DNA from: JBFWVR01 sp050246635
GTDB taxonomy: Bacteria; Acidobacteriota; Vicinamibacteria; Vicinamibacterales; UBA2999
Assembly: GCA_050246635.1 (NCBI GenBank)
Contig: JBFWVR010000017.1
Span: 1 to 64,000, forward strand
Direction of reading: 5' to 3'
Length of the DNA: 64,000 nucleotides
The position numbers and the translations under genes are program-made. Positions 16,499 to 25,572 of this stretch are shown here, in pieces. The notes beneath the pieces were generated by a model. That model was not told the origin of the DNA. It saw nothing but the letters and a program-made list of their open reading frames with translations, and ran no database searches. How positions within the stretch are numbered: position 1 is the stretch's first letter; each line of letters opens with the position of its first letter.

Positions 16499-17854
16499 AT
16501 GAAAACTCCCAAGTCCGCCAAGCTCTTCGAACAGGCCCGGCAGGTGATGCCGGGCGGCGTCAGCAGCCCCGTCCGCGCGTTCCGCGCCGTGGGTGGCACG
16601 CCCAGGTTCATCGCGCGAGCCAGCGGCTCGCGCCTCGTGGACGTCGACGGCCACAGCTACATCGACTACGTGATGTCGTGGGGCCCGATGATCCATGGCC
16701 ACGCGCCGAAGGGGCTGACGACCGCCCTTCAGCGGCAGACGCGGCTGGGCACGAGTTTCGGGGCGCCAAGCCCGCTCGAGGCCGAGCTCGCCGCCATGGT
16801 GCGCGACCTCGTGCCCTCGATGGAGCGCGTCCGCTTCGTGTGCTCGGGCACGGAGGCGACGATGAGCGTGGCGCGCGTCGCGCGCGCGGCGACGAAGCGG
16901 GACAAGCTGGTGAAGTTCGAGGGCTGCTATCACGGCCACGCCGACGCGTTCCTGGTGCAGGCCGGATCCGGCGCGCTGACCTTCGGCAGCCCGACGAGCC
17001 CCGGCGTGCCGAAAGGGGCGGTCGCAACCACGTTGCTGGCGACCTACAACGACCTGGGCAGCGTCGAGCGCCTCGTCGCCGCCAATCGCCGCCAGATTGC
17101 GGCCATCATCCTCGAGCCCGTCGCCGGGAACATGGGGGTCGTGCTGCCGGAGCCCGGCTTCCTCGAGGGCCTGCGCGCCCTCTGCGACCGTGAGGGCATC
17201 CTGCTGATCTTCGACGAGGTGATGACGGGCTTCCGCCTCGCGCCCGGCGGCGCGCAGGAGCGCTTCGGCGTGAAGCCGGATCTCAGCTGCTTCGGCAAGG
17301 TCATCGGGGGCGGCCTGCCGGTCGCCGCGTATGGCGGGCGCGCCGACGTGATGGAGCTCGTGTCGCCGGCCGGTCCCGTGTACCAGGCGGGCACGCTGTC
17401 GGGGAACCCGCTCGCGATGACGGCCGGGCTCTGGGCGCTCTCGCGCCTGAAGCGGGGGCTCTACCGCCGCATGGCCGAAATGGGCGCGGACCTCGCGTCC
17501 GGGCTGGCGGCCGCGGCCCGCGACGCCGACGTGCCGCTGCAGGTGAACGCGATCGGCTCGATGCTGACGCCGTTCTTCACGCCGACGAAGGTGCGGGACT
17601 TCAAGTCAGCCGTGACGTCGGACACGGCGGCGTTCGGGGTGTTCTTCCAGGGGATGCTCGACCGCGGTGTCTACCTGCCGCCGTCGCAGTTCGAGAGCTG
17701 GTTCCTCTCGGGGGCGCACAAGCCGACGGATATCCGCCGCACGATCGCGGCGGCCAAGGCGGCGATGAAGGCCGTGCGGAAGGCGGCGGCCGAGCGGCCG
17801 TCCGTGCCGGCGGCGCGCAAGCCGGCGGCGACGCGGGGACGGGCGAAACGCTGA
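16499..17854 (+). CDS. hemL: Glutamate-1-semialdehyde 2,1-aminomutase
   Basis: PLP enzyme converting glutamate-1-semialdehyde to 5-aminolevulinate; 451 residues. Motifs: MPGGVSSPVRAFRAVGG at the start, VRFVCSGTEATMSVAR, FEGCYHGHADAFLVQAGSG, LLIFDEVMTGFR, and the PLP lysine in CFGKVIGGGLPVAAYGG near 266. The C-terminus has a 30-residue Ala/Lys-rich tail (ERPSVPAARKPAATRGRAKR). The frame stays open upstream through the tandem repeat, but family alignment begins at ATG 16499. The only ribosome-site-like sequence is GGAG (16484-16487) inside the last full repeat unit, 11 nt away. Stop lies in a hairpin loop. Confidence 0.95.
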   Translation: MKTPKSAKLFEQARQVMPGGVSSPVRAFRAVGGTPRFIARASGSRLVDVDGHSYIDYVMSWGPMIHGHAPKGLTTALQRQTRLGTSFGAPSPLEAELAAMVRDLVPSMERVRFVCSGTEATMSVARVARAATKRDKLVKFEGCYHGHADAFLVQAGSGALTFGSPTSPGVPKGAVATTLLATYNDLGSVERLVAANRRQIAAIILEPVAGNMGVVLPEPGFLEGLRALCDREGILLIFDEVMTGFRLAPGGAQERFGVKPDLSCFGKVIGGGLPVAAYGGRADVMELVSPAGPVYQAGTLSGNPLAMTAGLWALSRLKRGLYRRMAEMGADLASGLAAAARDADVPLQVNAIGSMLTPFFTPTKVRDFKSAVTSDTAAFGVFFQGMLDRGVYLPPSQFESWFLSGAHKPTDIRRTIAAAKAAMKAVRKAAAERPSVPAARKPAATRGRAKR

Positions 17855-17864
17855 CGCCCGTCCC
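17822..17864 (+). repeat. 43-bp direct repeat, copy A (hemL 3' end)
   Basis: The last 33 bases of hemL including the stop, plus 10 bases after, are repeated identically at 21032-21074, exactly 3210 bp away. The two copies bracket the padR-ADOP cassette. Confidence 0.9.
17836..17864 (+). terminator. Hairpin over the hemL stop codon
   Basis: A 10-bp perfect stem, GGGACGGGCG (17836-17845) and CGCCCGTCCC (17855-17864); the 9-nt loop contains the TGA stop. There is no T-run, so termination efficiency is uncertain. It separates hemL from the convergent ADOP gene. Confidence 0.5.
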
Positions 17865-17865
17865 G

Positions 17866-20502
17866 TTACACCTTCATCGCCGTGACGGGCTCGACGCGCG
17901 CCGCGCGCAGGGCGGGCAGCCCGCTCGCCACGAGCACGGTGCCGAGGAGCACGGCCGCGGTGACCGCCAGCGTCAGCGGGTCCCCGGGCGCGATGCCGAA
18001 CAGGATGGTGCGGGCCGCGCGGCTCAGCGCCGCCATGGCGACGGCACCGACGATGCAGCCCGCGAGGGCGAGGACGAGCGACTCCATCACGATCGCCCGT
18101 GCCACCGAGCCCGATGACGCGCCAATGGCCATACGCAGCGCGATTTCCCGCCGCCGCTGAGTGACGGTGTACGCGAGCAGGGCGTACACCCCGGTCGCGG
18201 CCGTCAGCAGCCCTCCTGCGGCGAAGAGCGCGACGAGCAGCATCGCGAACCGGTCCTCCTCTATCGTCTCCGCCCGCAGGCGCTCCATCGTCGTCACCGA
18301 GTGCACGGGCTGGTCCGGATCCACGCCAAGTGCCTGCGCGCGAGCCGTCTGCGCGAGCGCGTCGGGATCGATGACCGTGCGCGCGACCACGTTCATGACG
18401 AGGTACGGGTTCTGCGCGTGCGGGATGAAGATTTCCGGCGCGGGTTCGCTGCGTGGCCCGTCGTACCGTGCGTCGCGAACCACACCCACCACGAGGCGCT
18501 CGGTGGCGCCGCCCTGGTAGTCGAGCACCAGGGTGCGGCCGACCGGGTCCTGGCCCGGCCAGGTCGTGCGAGCCAGGCTGTCGTTGACGATGACGACACG
18601 CGGCGCGTCCACGGAGTCGCGCTCCGAGAACTCACGGCCCGAGACGAGTGGCAGCCCGAGGGTCGAGAAGTATCCGGGGGTCGCCATGCGGATGTTCGCC
18701 TGCGGGACCTCGCTGCCGGCCGGGCGTGCGCCGTCGCGCCAGAAGGGCCGGTAGAAGTCGGAGCCGATCGTGCTCATCGGCAGCACGGTGACGGCGGCGG
18801 CCGACTGCACGCCTGGCACCACGCGAATCGCGTCGAGCACGCGGGTGTAGTAGTCGGTCACGCGCTGTCCCTGGTACTTCGTGACGTCCGGGGCGATTCG
18901 AAGGACCAGCAGGTTCGCGGACTCGAAGCCGGGATCCACCCGCTGCAGGCCGGCGAAGCTCCTGACCAGCAGCCCTGCGCCGGCGAGCAGGACGACCGTC
19001 ACGGCAATCTCCCCAATCACAATCGCCCGACGCATGCGGCTTGCCTGCGGCGCCGACAGGGGCGCTCCGTCCTTCAGGGCCGCCGCAATGGCGGGGGCTG
19101 CACCTCCCAGGCCAGGCAGCACGACGGCCAGCACCGTGACCCCGAGAGACAGGGCCAGCGCGAACAAGATGACCGGGGCGCCGGCCGCCACCTCGTGGAG
19201 ACGCGGGATGTCCGATGGGGCGAATCGGGTCGCGGCACCGAGCGACACCACCGTGAGCGCGACGGCGACGAGCGCCGTGAGGCCGGTGCACAGCACGCTT
19301 TCGGCCGCGTGCTCCCTCACGACGCGGGACACGCCGGCGCCCAGGGCGACGCGGATGGCACGCTCGCGGCTACGGGCCATGCGGCGTGCCACAGCCAGGC
19401 TCGCGACGTTCGCGCACACGAGCAGGAGCAGGCACGACACCGCGCCGAAGACGAGGAGGAGCTGCGTGCGACTCGACCGTACCAGGTCGTCAGCAAGTGG
19501 TTCGAGCGTGACACTCCAGTCGGCATTGGTCTTCGGGTGGTCGGCTGCCATGCGCGCGGCGACGGCCTGCATCTCCGCCGTCGCGCCCTCTCGCGTGCGC
19601 CCGGGCGCAAGCCGCGCCGCGACGCCCAGGAACCGCGCCTCGCGTGGCGGTCCTTCCGCGAAGCGCGGCCCCACGTATGCGGCGCGGATGTCCCACGGCG
19701 TCCAGAATCCCGCGGCCGCATCCGGCACCGCGAAGTCGGGCGGCATCACACCGAGCACCCGCCACCGGCGGCCCTCGACGAAGACCGTGGCACCGACGAG
19801 CGCGGGGTCGCCCCCGAGGCTCTGCCAGAGACGGTGGCTGAGGACGAGAATCGGTTCGAGGCCACCCGTCCGGCCCGACGCAATCGACAGCCGGCCCTCG
19901 TACTCCTGCTCGTCGAAGGTCCGGCCCAGGAGCGGTGTGCGCCTGAAGACCTCGAAGAACCCCTTCGTCACCTGGACACCCGTGACGGGGGCGCTGCCAT
20001 CCCGCCCGCGCAGCGTGGCGGAGGCGGTCCACCAGGCCGTGACCGCCTCGAACGGGTCACCCTGCGCGGCCCAGTCGTTCACGTCTCCCGGGGACGGCCC
20101 TTCGCGCAGCCGATTCTGGGTGGCGTTCGTTGCCCAGACGGCGACCAGACGCTCGGGAGACTCATACGGCAGGGGCTTCAGGATGACGGCGTCGACCAGC
20201 GCGAACAGCACCGTCGTCGCCGCGACGCCAAGGCCCAGAAGCAGCGACACCGTCAGCGGAAACCCGGGCGTGCGGAGCAACGATCGGCACGCGCGAGCCA
20301 CGTCCTGCCCCGAGCCGACGACCAGGTCCCACAGGAGGCCGGCCCATGTCGCGGCGACCGACCCCGGGCCATGCTTGCGCGCTTCCTCGAGGAGCCGCTC
20401 GGCATCGTCCCGGATGGCCCGCTGCTCGCCCATGCCACGCGCACGAAGCAGACCCAGCAGGCGGCCGTAGACCCGCTGGCCGGGTGACGGGGGACGGCTC
20501 AT
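17866..20502 (-). CDS. ADOP-family (duplicated) ABC transporter permease
   Basis: Large membrane protein of 878 residues of the acidobacterial duplicated orphan permease type: two MacB-periplasmic-core/FtsX modules in one chain and no ATPase partner nearby. Residues 1-60 are the PadR-associated N-terminal region (VYGRLLGLLRARGMGEQRAI). Module 1 begins with a helix at about 83-105, then a periplasmic core ending near 335 and three helices (LLLVFGAVSCLLLLVCANVA and two more). Module 2 begins with AIVIGEIAVTVVLLAGAGLL near 490. It ends with the conserved LPALRAARVEPVTAMKV. Substrate unknown; MacB-like relatives move peptides or drugs. ATGA overlap with padR. Confidence 0.9.
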   Translation of the reverse strand: MSRPPSPGQRVYGRLLGLLRARGMGEQRAIRDDAERLLEEARKHGPGSVAATWAGLLWDLVVGSGQDVARACRSLLRTPGFPLTVSLLLGLGVAATTVLFALVDAVILKPLPYESPERLVAVWATNATQNRLREGPSPGDVNDWAAQGDPFEAVTAWWTASATLRGRDGSAPVTGVQVTKGFFEVFRRTPLLGRTFDEQEYEGRLSIASGRTGGLEPILVLSHRLWQSLGGDPALVGATVFVEGRRWRVLGVMPPDFAVPDAAAGFWTPWDIRAAYVGPRFAEGPPREARFLGVAARLAPGRTREGATAEMQAVAARMAADHPKTNADWSVTLEPLADDLVRSSRTQLLLVFGAVSCLLLLVCANVASLAVARRMARSRERAIRVALGAGVSRVVREHAAESVLCTGLTALVAVALTVVSLGAATRFAPSDIPRLHEVAAGAPVILFALALSLGVTVLAVVLPGLGGAAPAIAAALKDGAPLSAPQASRMRRAIVIGEIAVTVVLLAGAGLLVRSFAGLQRVDPGFESANLLVLRIAPDVTKYQGQRVTDYYTRVLDAIRVVPGVQSAAAVTVLPMSTIGSDFYRPFWRDGARPAGSEVPQANIRMATPGYFSTLGLPLVSGREFSERDSVDAPRVVIVNDSLARTTWPGQDPVGRTLVLDYQGGATERLVVGVVRDARYDGPRSEPAPEIFIPHAQNPYLVMNVVARTVIDPDALAQTARAQALGVDPDQPVHSVTTMERLRAETIEEDRFAMLLVALFAAGGLLTAATGVYALLAYTVTQRRREIALRMAIGASSGSVARAIVMESLVLALAGCIVGAVAMAALSRAARTILFGIAPGDPLTLAVTAAVLLGTVLVASGLPALRAARVEPVTAMKV

Positions 20503-20858
20503 GCGCGTCCAGCCTGGCGAAGCGCGCGGCTCGCGCGCGCATGATCGACGATGGACTCGAGACGCCGGACTTCGGCGCCAAGCACGCGCGTGCCGAGGGG
20601 CGTCAGGGCGAAGCAGCGCCGGCGTTCGTCGTCGTCGGCCGGCGTCTCGGTCTCGACGATCAGGCCACCCTCCTGCAACTCACGGAGGGTGCCATAGAGC
20701 GCCGCGGGCCACAGGCGCACGCGCCCGTCCGTTCGGGCCGAGACGTCCTGCATGATGCCGTATCCGTGGCGGGGGCCGTCGGCCAGCGCCAGCAGGATGT
20801 GGAGGATCCTCGGTTTCAGCGGCAGCAGGTGGTCGACGCCTCTGGCTCGGTCCGGCAT
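20499..20858 (-). CDS. PadR-family transcriptional regulator
   Basis: Winged-helix repressor of 119 residues. The PadR core is LKPRILHILLALADGPRHGYGIM, then LWPAALYGTLRELQEGGLI (recognition and wing) and RRCFALTPLGTRVLGAEVRRL, followed by a short C-terminal helix. It starts behind GAGGAG and overlaps the ADOP gene by ATGA, so it almost certainly controls that permease and itself through the operator at 20904-20923. Effector unknown. Confidence 0.92.
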   Translation of the reverse strand: MPDRARGVDHLLPLKPRILHILLALADGPRHGYGIMQDVSARTDGRVRLWPAALYGTLRELQEGGLIVETETPADDDERRRCFALTPLGTRVLGAEVRRLESIVDHARASRALRQAGRA

Positions 20859-20903
20859 GGGGGCTCCTCACGGTCTCGCGGCCCCGCAGGGCCAGGCCGC
20901 GAC

Positions 20904-20943
20904 TCTATACCAAATAGTATAGATATGCAAAAAGACCGTTCAA
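20904..20943 (-). promoter_or_regulatory. padR promoter with overlapping PadR operator
   Basis: On the reverse strand -35 TTGAAC (20938-20943), a 16-nt spacer and -10 TATACT (20916-20921). The -10 lies inside a perfect dyad TCTATAC-N6-GTATAGA (20904-20923), the expected layout for PadR autorepression. This is the only AT-rich patch in the region. Confidence 0.7.
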
Positions 20944-21031
20944 AGAGGGGACCCTCCTGGAAGGCCGAGGGGCCCGGACGGCAGGGACACCGCGAAATAG
21001 TGAAGGGCGGGTGAAAAGGAGGGAGCGGGAC

Positions 21032-21074
21032 CCGGCGGCGACGCGGGGACGGGCGAAACGCTGACGCCCGTCCC
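21032..21074. repeat. 43-bp direct repeat, copy B (displaced hemL 3' end)
   Basis: Identical to 17822-17864, including hemL codons, the stop and the 10-bp stem-loop (21046-21074). It has no coding role here. It stands 15 nt beyond the stop of the 21090 gene, where the hairpin could serve as that gene's 3' end. Confidence 0.9.
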
Positions 21075-21089
21075 CCGCCGTTACTCGCG

Positions 21090-22004
21090 CTAGCGCATGA
21101 GTTCGAGGGGCGAATCGAAGCGCATCCGCAGGATGGTCCCGGGCTTGAGGTCGACCTGTTTGCCTTCGGTGGCGGCCACGGTGCCGCCGCCGCCGATGAG
21201 CACGCCGGCGAGCGCGCCCTTCGCGCCGCCGAAGATGCCACCAAGGATGCCACCGACCGCGGCGCCGGCGCCGATCTTGCCCGCGTCTTCCTTGTAGCCG
21301 CCCTCTTCGATCGCCTGCGTCACGGTGCCACGGATCGGATATGCGCGGCCGTTGACGGTGATCTGGTCGAAGCTGAGCGAGAGGCTGCCCTTCCGCTCGA
21401 CACGTCCGGCCGACTTCACGTCGGTGACGACCCCGCGCACCACCGAGCCGGCGGGCACCACGACGCGGCCATCCTGCCGATAGTCGACCAGGGTCGTCGC
21501 CTCGAAGCGGTCCTCCACCTGCGCGGTGCCGGAGTTGAGCGCGGTCTGCAGGCGCACATCGAGTTCGGCCCCGACGGGCACGCGGCCGTCGGCCGAGGAG
21601 CTGGACGAGGCCGATGCGCCTGCGCGCGGCGCGGGCGCGGGCGCCGCTTCGGGCGTGGCCGGCGCGGCAGCGGGCGCGCCCCCGTTGCCAGCCCGTGTCT
21701 GCAGGTCGGCGATGCGGTCCCGGAGCGCGGTGTATTCGCTGCGCGCGACGGACGGCTCCTTGCGCAGCTTGACCTTGAGGTAGATGACCTCGTCCTGCAG
21801 GTCATCGAGCTCCGACTGCAGGCGACGCGCGGCAGCCGTGTCGGACGAGCGCAGCGTGGCAATCGCCTGTCCGGCGTCGTTGACGTCCTGCTGCAGCCGA
21901 TCGACGTCGGCCGAGGTCATGCTGGATTGCCGGGCGGCCGCGGGCATCGCCAGGGCGAGCATGGCGATGACGGCGAGCAGCCCGCGGCGGACGTTCGGTG
22001 CCAT
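21090..22004 (-). CDS. Exported coiled-coil protein with C-terminal glycine-rich segment
   Basis: 304 residues, no confident family. Signal peptide 1-25 (ends PAAARQ). Residues 28-105 are a predicted coiled coil (VDRLQQDVNDAGQAIATLRS). An Ala/Pro/Ser linker runs 108-140. Residues 140-220 are a beta domain (PVGAELDVRLQTAL, VVVPAGSVVRGVVTDVKSAG, SLSLSFDQITVNGRAYPI) that recalls the TrbI/VirB10 beta fold. A Gly-zipper stretch (IGAGAAVGGILGGIFGG) suggests membrane insertion. GGGGAGG precedes ATG. Single gene; role unknown, probably envelope. Confidence 0.7.
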   Translation of the reverse strand: MAPNVRRGLLAVIAMLALAMPAAARQSSMTSADVDRLQQDVNDAGQAIATLRSSDTAAARRLQSELDDLQDEVIYLKVKLRKEPSVARSEYTALRDRIADLQTRAGNGGAPAAAPATPEAAPAPAPRAGASASSSSSADGRVPVGAELDVRLQTALNSGTAQVEDRFEATTLVDYRQDGRVVVPAGSVVRGVVTDVKSAGRVERKGSLSLSFDQITVNGRAYPIRGTVTQAIEEGGYKEDAGKIGAGAAVGGILGGIFGGAKGALAGVLIGGGGTVAATEGKQVDLKPGTILRMRFDSPLELMR

Positions 22005-22140
22005 GGGTCCTCCCCGGGCTGTCCTGTCTGGAGGCCAGCCCTTACCTGATCTGTGACCGATGAAGACGAATTCCTGGTCCGATCAGCCACTCTGGCCGGA
22101 CCTCAGGATCCTGAGAGCAAACGCCGGGCCAGTTCGTGCC

Positions 22141-22221
22141 CTGCCCTTCGTGCCTTCGTGCCTTCGTGCCCTTCGTGCCCTTCGTGCCCTTCGTGACCTT
22201 CGGATCCTTCGTGTCCTTCGA
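22141..22221 (-). repeat. CACGAAGG-type repeat after rseP
   Basis: Read on the rseP strand: 10 nt after the stop begins TCGAAGGACACGAAGGATCC, then about seven 8-10-nt units of the form ACGAAGGGC. The first 25 bases (22197-22221) are identical to those 10 nt after the tolC stop. Confidence 0.85.
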
Positions 22222-22231
22222 TCCGATCCGA

Positions 22232-23551
22232 TCAATTCCTCCACGGCATCAACTGCTCCACCCACGGGATCCGTGTGAGGTCGTTGTAGATGACCGTGAC
22301 CATCAGCATCATCAGGAGCACGAAGCCGGCAAGGAGCATCTTCTCCTTCACCTGCATGCTGAAGTCGCGGCGCGCCACGGCCTCGAGCGCCATGATGGTG
22401 ATGTGACCGCCGTCCAGGATCGGGATGGGCAGGAGGTTGAGCAGGCCGAGGTTCAGCGAGATCGACGCCATCAACCCGAAGAGCGCCACCCAGCCGAGCT
22501 GCGCCGACTCTCCCGAGAGCTGCGCGATGCCGACCGGGCCCATGAGCTGTCGTGGCGAGGTCTGGCCCACGACGAGGCCCCACACCGTCTGGAGGATGAG
22601 CCCCGAGTACTCGATGTTGCGCCGCACGCTCAGGCCGACCGCCTCGAGCGGGCCGGGCTGGAACGTGCGTGTCTCGTTGTTGATGCCGATGCCGATCACA
22701 CGGCTGCCGCCACGCTCGACCGGCGTCACGTCGACGGTGCGCTCGTTCCCATCCCGGCGAATCGTGATCGCCACCGGACCGCCAGCCGATCCCCCGATGG
22801 CCTCGGAGACGTCCTGCGCGAAGACCATACGCTGGCCGTTGATTGCGACGATGACGTCGCCGGCCCGCAGGCCCGCCTCGTCGGCGGGATCCCCCTCGGT
22901 GACGCTCCGGATGTTCGGGTACACGTCCGGCAGCACGCCGATGTCCCCCACCTCGAACCGCGTCGTCGCCTCGGGGTGCACCGACACGATCTGCTGGCGG
23001 CCGTCGCGCTCGATGAGCAGCGGCACGTCCCGATCCGGCTTCGTGCCGATGGCCAGGAAGAACTTGTCCCACGTCGGCGTCTCGCCGCCGTCCACGGTGA
23101 CGATGCGGTCGCCGGGACGCAAGCCGGCCTGCTCGGCCGGTGAGCCCTCGGTGACCTTGCCGATAACCGGTGCCTCGTCCTGGAACGCCGGCACCTCGGC
23201 GCCCTGCGCCAGCACCACGGCCAGCAGGACCACGGCGAGGATCAGGTTCATCGCCGGGCCCATGATGAGGATCTGGAACCGCTGCCACTTGCTCTTCGAG
23301 AGGTACTCGTCCTCGGCGCCGGAGCGTTCGTCTTCCGGGTTTTCGCCGGCCATCTTGACGTAGCCGCCGAGGGGGATGGCACTGACGCAGTACTCCGTGT
23401 CTCCCCGTTTCACGGTGAGGAGCTTCGGACCGAATCCCAACGAGAAGGTCAGCACGCGCACGCCGTGCCAGCGGGCCATCATGAAGTGGCCCAGCTCGTG
23501 GACGAAGACGAGAACGCCGAGCACGAACGCGAAAGCAAGCAGCGTGGTCAC
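22232..23551 (-). CDS. rseP: RIP metalloprotease RseP (M50 site-2 protease)
   Basis: Intramembrane zinc protease, 439 residues, that cleaves anti-sigma factors or signal-peptide remnants in the inner membrane. HELGH at residues 18-22 in the first helix is the catalytic motif; NLLPIPILDGGH near 385 supplies the third ligand. Two PDZ domains lie between (about 115-200 and 205-290; VTEGSPAEQAGLRPGDRI, VTEGDPADEAGLRAGDVI). GTG start. Last gene of the reverse pyrE-truA-uppS-cdsA-dxr-rseP unit; dxr-rseP linkage is widespread. Confidence 0.95.
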   Translation of the reverse strand: MTTLLAFAFVLGVLVFVHELGHFMMARWHGVRVLTFSLGFGPKLLTVKRGDTEYCVSAIPLGGYVKMAGENPEDERSGAEDEYLSKSKWQRFQILIMGPAMNLILAVVLLAVVLAQGAEVPAFQDEAPVIGKVTEGSPAEQAGLRPGDRIVTVDGGETPTWDKFFLAIGTKPDRDVPLLIERDGRQQIVSVHPEATTRFEVGDIGVLPDVYPNIRSVTEGDPADEAGLRAGDVIVAINGQRMVFAQDVSEAIGGSAGGPVAITIRRDGNERTVDVTPVERGGSRVIGIGINNETRTFQPGPLEAVGLSVRRNIEYSGLILQTVWGLVVGQTSPRQLMGPVGIAQLSGESAQLGWVALFGLMASISLNLGLLNLLPIPILDGGHITIMALEAVARRDFSMQVKEKMLLAGFVLLMMLMVTVIYNDLTRIPWVEQLMPWRN

Positions 23552-23595
23552 GGAATTCCTCAGGCGCGCGCGCGGGCGCCGTGTGGGCGGTTAGG

Positions 23596-24780
23596 TCAGC
23601 AGCCCCGTGCCTTCAATTCTACCCCTGCCACCCGGCGGGCGGCCTCGGCACGGGCCCAGTCGTCCACGCGGCGGACCGCCTCGAGCGTGTCGGCCGGCGC
23701 CGGCTCGTGGGCATCCATCGTCGCCTGAATGACTTGCGGGATGTCGTTGAAGCCCAGGCCCCCGTCGAGGAACGCGGCCACCGCGACCTCGTTGGCGGCG
23801 TTCAGCACGATCGGGAGGCTGCGCTCCGCCTCCAGCGCCCGATAGGCCAGCGTCAGGCACGGGAAGTCGTCCCAGGCCGGCTCGTGGAACTCCAGCGTGC
23901 CCGCCGTGGTCAGGTCCAGGAAGGGCACCGGCGCGTCCCACCGATGGGGATAGGAGAACGCGTACTGGATGGGCAGCCGCATGTCGGTGATGCCCATCTG
24001 CGCGATCATCGAGCCGTCCTTCAGCTCGACCATCGAGTGCACGATCGACTGCGGGTGCACGACGACCGCAATCTGCGAGGCCGGCGCGCCGAAGAGCCAG
24101 TGCGCCTCGATCACCTCGAGGCCCTTGTTCATCAGCGTGGCCGAGTCGATCGTGATCTTCGGCCCCATCTGCCACGTCGGGTGCTTGAGCGCCTCGGCCG
24201 CGGTCACACGCTCCAGGCTCTCGCGGCGCCGTCCGCGGAACGGTCCCCCCGACGCCGTGAGGATCAGGCGCTTCAGCTCACCGGGCTCCCGTCCGTGCAG
24301 GCACTGGTGGATGGCATTGTGCTCGCTGTCGACGGGCAGCACGGCGACGCCGCGGCGCCGCGCCGCGTCCATCACCAGGCCGCCGGCCATCACGAGCACT
24401 TCCTTGTTCGCGAGCGCAATCGTCTTCCCGGCGTCGATGGCGGCCAGCACCGCCTCGAGCGCCTCCGTGCCCGACGAGGCGCACAGCACGAGGTCGGCGG
24501 CCGGATCCGTGGCCACCGTGACGAGGCCCTCGCGACCCGAACCGTGGCGGGGTGGCAGCACGCCCCCGAGCGCGTGACGCACCTGATCCAGGGCGGCGCT
24601 CGAGGCCATCGCGACGGCGCCCGGGCGGTACTTCGTCACCTGTCCGGCCAGCGCCGAGGCATTCGCGCCCGCCGCGAGCCCGACGACGTCGACCCGATCG
24701 GCATGCGTGTCCACGACCGCCAGGGCGCTCGTGCCAATCGAACCCGTGGAGCCAAGGATGGCGACGCGCAGCTTCGTCAT
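23596..24780 (-). CDS. dxr: 1-deoxy-D-xylulose-5-phosphate reductoisomerase
   Basis: NADPH-dependent MEP-pathway enzyme making 2-C-methyl-D-erythritol 4-phosphate for isoprenoids. 394 residues. Nucleotide motif ILGSTGSIGTSAL (9-21), then ALANKEVLVMAGG, the metal and substrate site LPVDSEHNAIHQCL, and ASGGPFRG. Normal length. The ATG overlaps the cdsA stop (ATGA); rseP follows 44 nt on. Confidence 0.95.
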   Translation of the reverse strand: MTKLRVAILGSTGSIGTSALAVVDTHADRVDVVGLAAGANASALAGQVTKYRPGAVAMASSAALDQVRHALGGVLPPRHGSGREGLVTVATDPAADLVLCASSGTEALEAVLAAIDAGKTIALANKEVLVMAGGLVMDAARRRGVAVLPVDSEHNAIHQCLHGREPGELKRLILTASGGPFRGRRRESLERVTAAEALKHPTWQMGPKITIDSATLMNKGLEVIEAHWLFGAPASQIAVVVHPQSIVHSMVELKDGSMIAQMGITDMRLPIQYAFSYPHRWDAPVPFLDLTTAGTLEFHEPAWDDFPCLTLAYRALEAERSLPIVLNAANEVAVAAFLDGGLGFNDIPQVIQATMDAHEPAPADTLEAVRRVDDWARAEAARRVAGVELKARGC

Positions 24781-25559
24781 AGGGCCTGGAGGACGAAGTA
24801 GAAGACCGGCGTGGCGAACAACAGCGCATCGATCCGATCCAGCACGCCACCGTGCCCGGGGATGAGCGACGAGCTGTCCTTCATGTTCGCGGCACGCTTC
24901 AACATCGACTCGAAGAGATCACCGGCAATGCCGGCGGCCACCACCGCCAGGCCGAGGACGACCAGCGCCACGGTCGACACGGACGGCAGCACGTACCAGC
25001 CGGCCCCGGCCAGGAACGCCGGCGCCAGGACGAAGCCGCCCACCGCGCCCTCGCGTGTCTTCTTCGGGCTCAGGCGGGGGGCCAGCGGCGTGCGGCCCAG
25101 GAGGCGTCCGGCATAGTACTGGCCGCTGTCGCTCACGACGACCGTCGCGATCAGCAGCAGCACGACCTCGCGTCCCCGCGCCTGGTGCAGGGCCACCAGC
25201 GCCCCGAGCGGCAAGCCGAGGTACACCGGCGCCAGCAGGCCGGCGGCCATGTCGCCCATCGTGGCCGCGCCGGTCCGACCGGAGGCCATCACCGCGACCG
25301 CCGACGCCATCACCGCGGCGCTCAGGACGGCCGCCACGGGCACGCGCGGGTACACCATCACGGCCACCACCGCGACGGTCGCGACGGCGGCGGGGGCCAA
25401 TGGCAGCCGGATGTCCAGCGCGCGGGCCAGGCCCGCATACTCCTGGAACGCGAGGCCGGCAACGACCAGCGCGACGCCGAGCAGCACGAGCGTGCCGGCG
25501 AACCAGATGACGGCCAGGAACACGGCGCCGAGGACGACGCCACTGAGCACTCGGGTCAT
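24777..25559 (-). CDS. cdsA: Phosphatidate cytidylyltransferase
   Basis: Integral membrane enzyme, 260 residues, forming CDP-diacylglycerol from phosphatidate and CTP. About seven hydrophobic segments. The C-terminal signature is present: DSGQYYAGRLLGRTPLAPRL, SPKKTREGAVGG, then GDLFESMLKRAANMKDSS and GHGGVLDRIDALLF with the catalytic aspartates. Set between uppS (13 nt) and dxr (4-nt overlap), the usual arrangement. Confidence 0.93.
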   Translation of the reverse strand: MTRVLSGVVLGAVFLAVIWFAGTLVLLGVALVVAGLAFQEYAGLARALDIRLPLAPAAVATVAVVAVMVYPRVPVAAVLSAAVMASAVAVMASGRTGAATMGDMAAGLLAPVYLGLPLGALVALHQARGREVVLLLIATVVVSDSGQYYAGRLLGRTPLAPRLSPKKTREGAVGGFVLAPAFLAGAGWYVLPSVSTVALVVLGLAVVAAGIAGDLFESMLKRAANMKDSSSLIPGHGGVLDRIDALLFATPVFYFVLQAL

Positions 25560-25572
25560 GCGACGGGCGGCC

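Noticed and set aside
18301..20487. Forward open frame of about 730 codons antisense to the ADOP permease
   Set aside because: His/Arg/Gln-rich low-complexity translation with no motif; the permease on the other strand is unmistakable.
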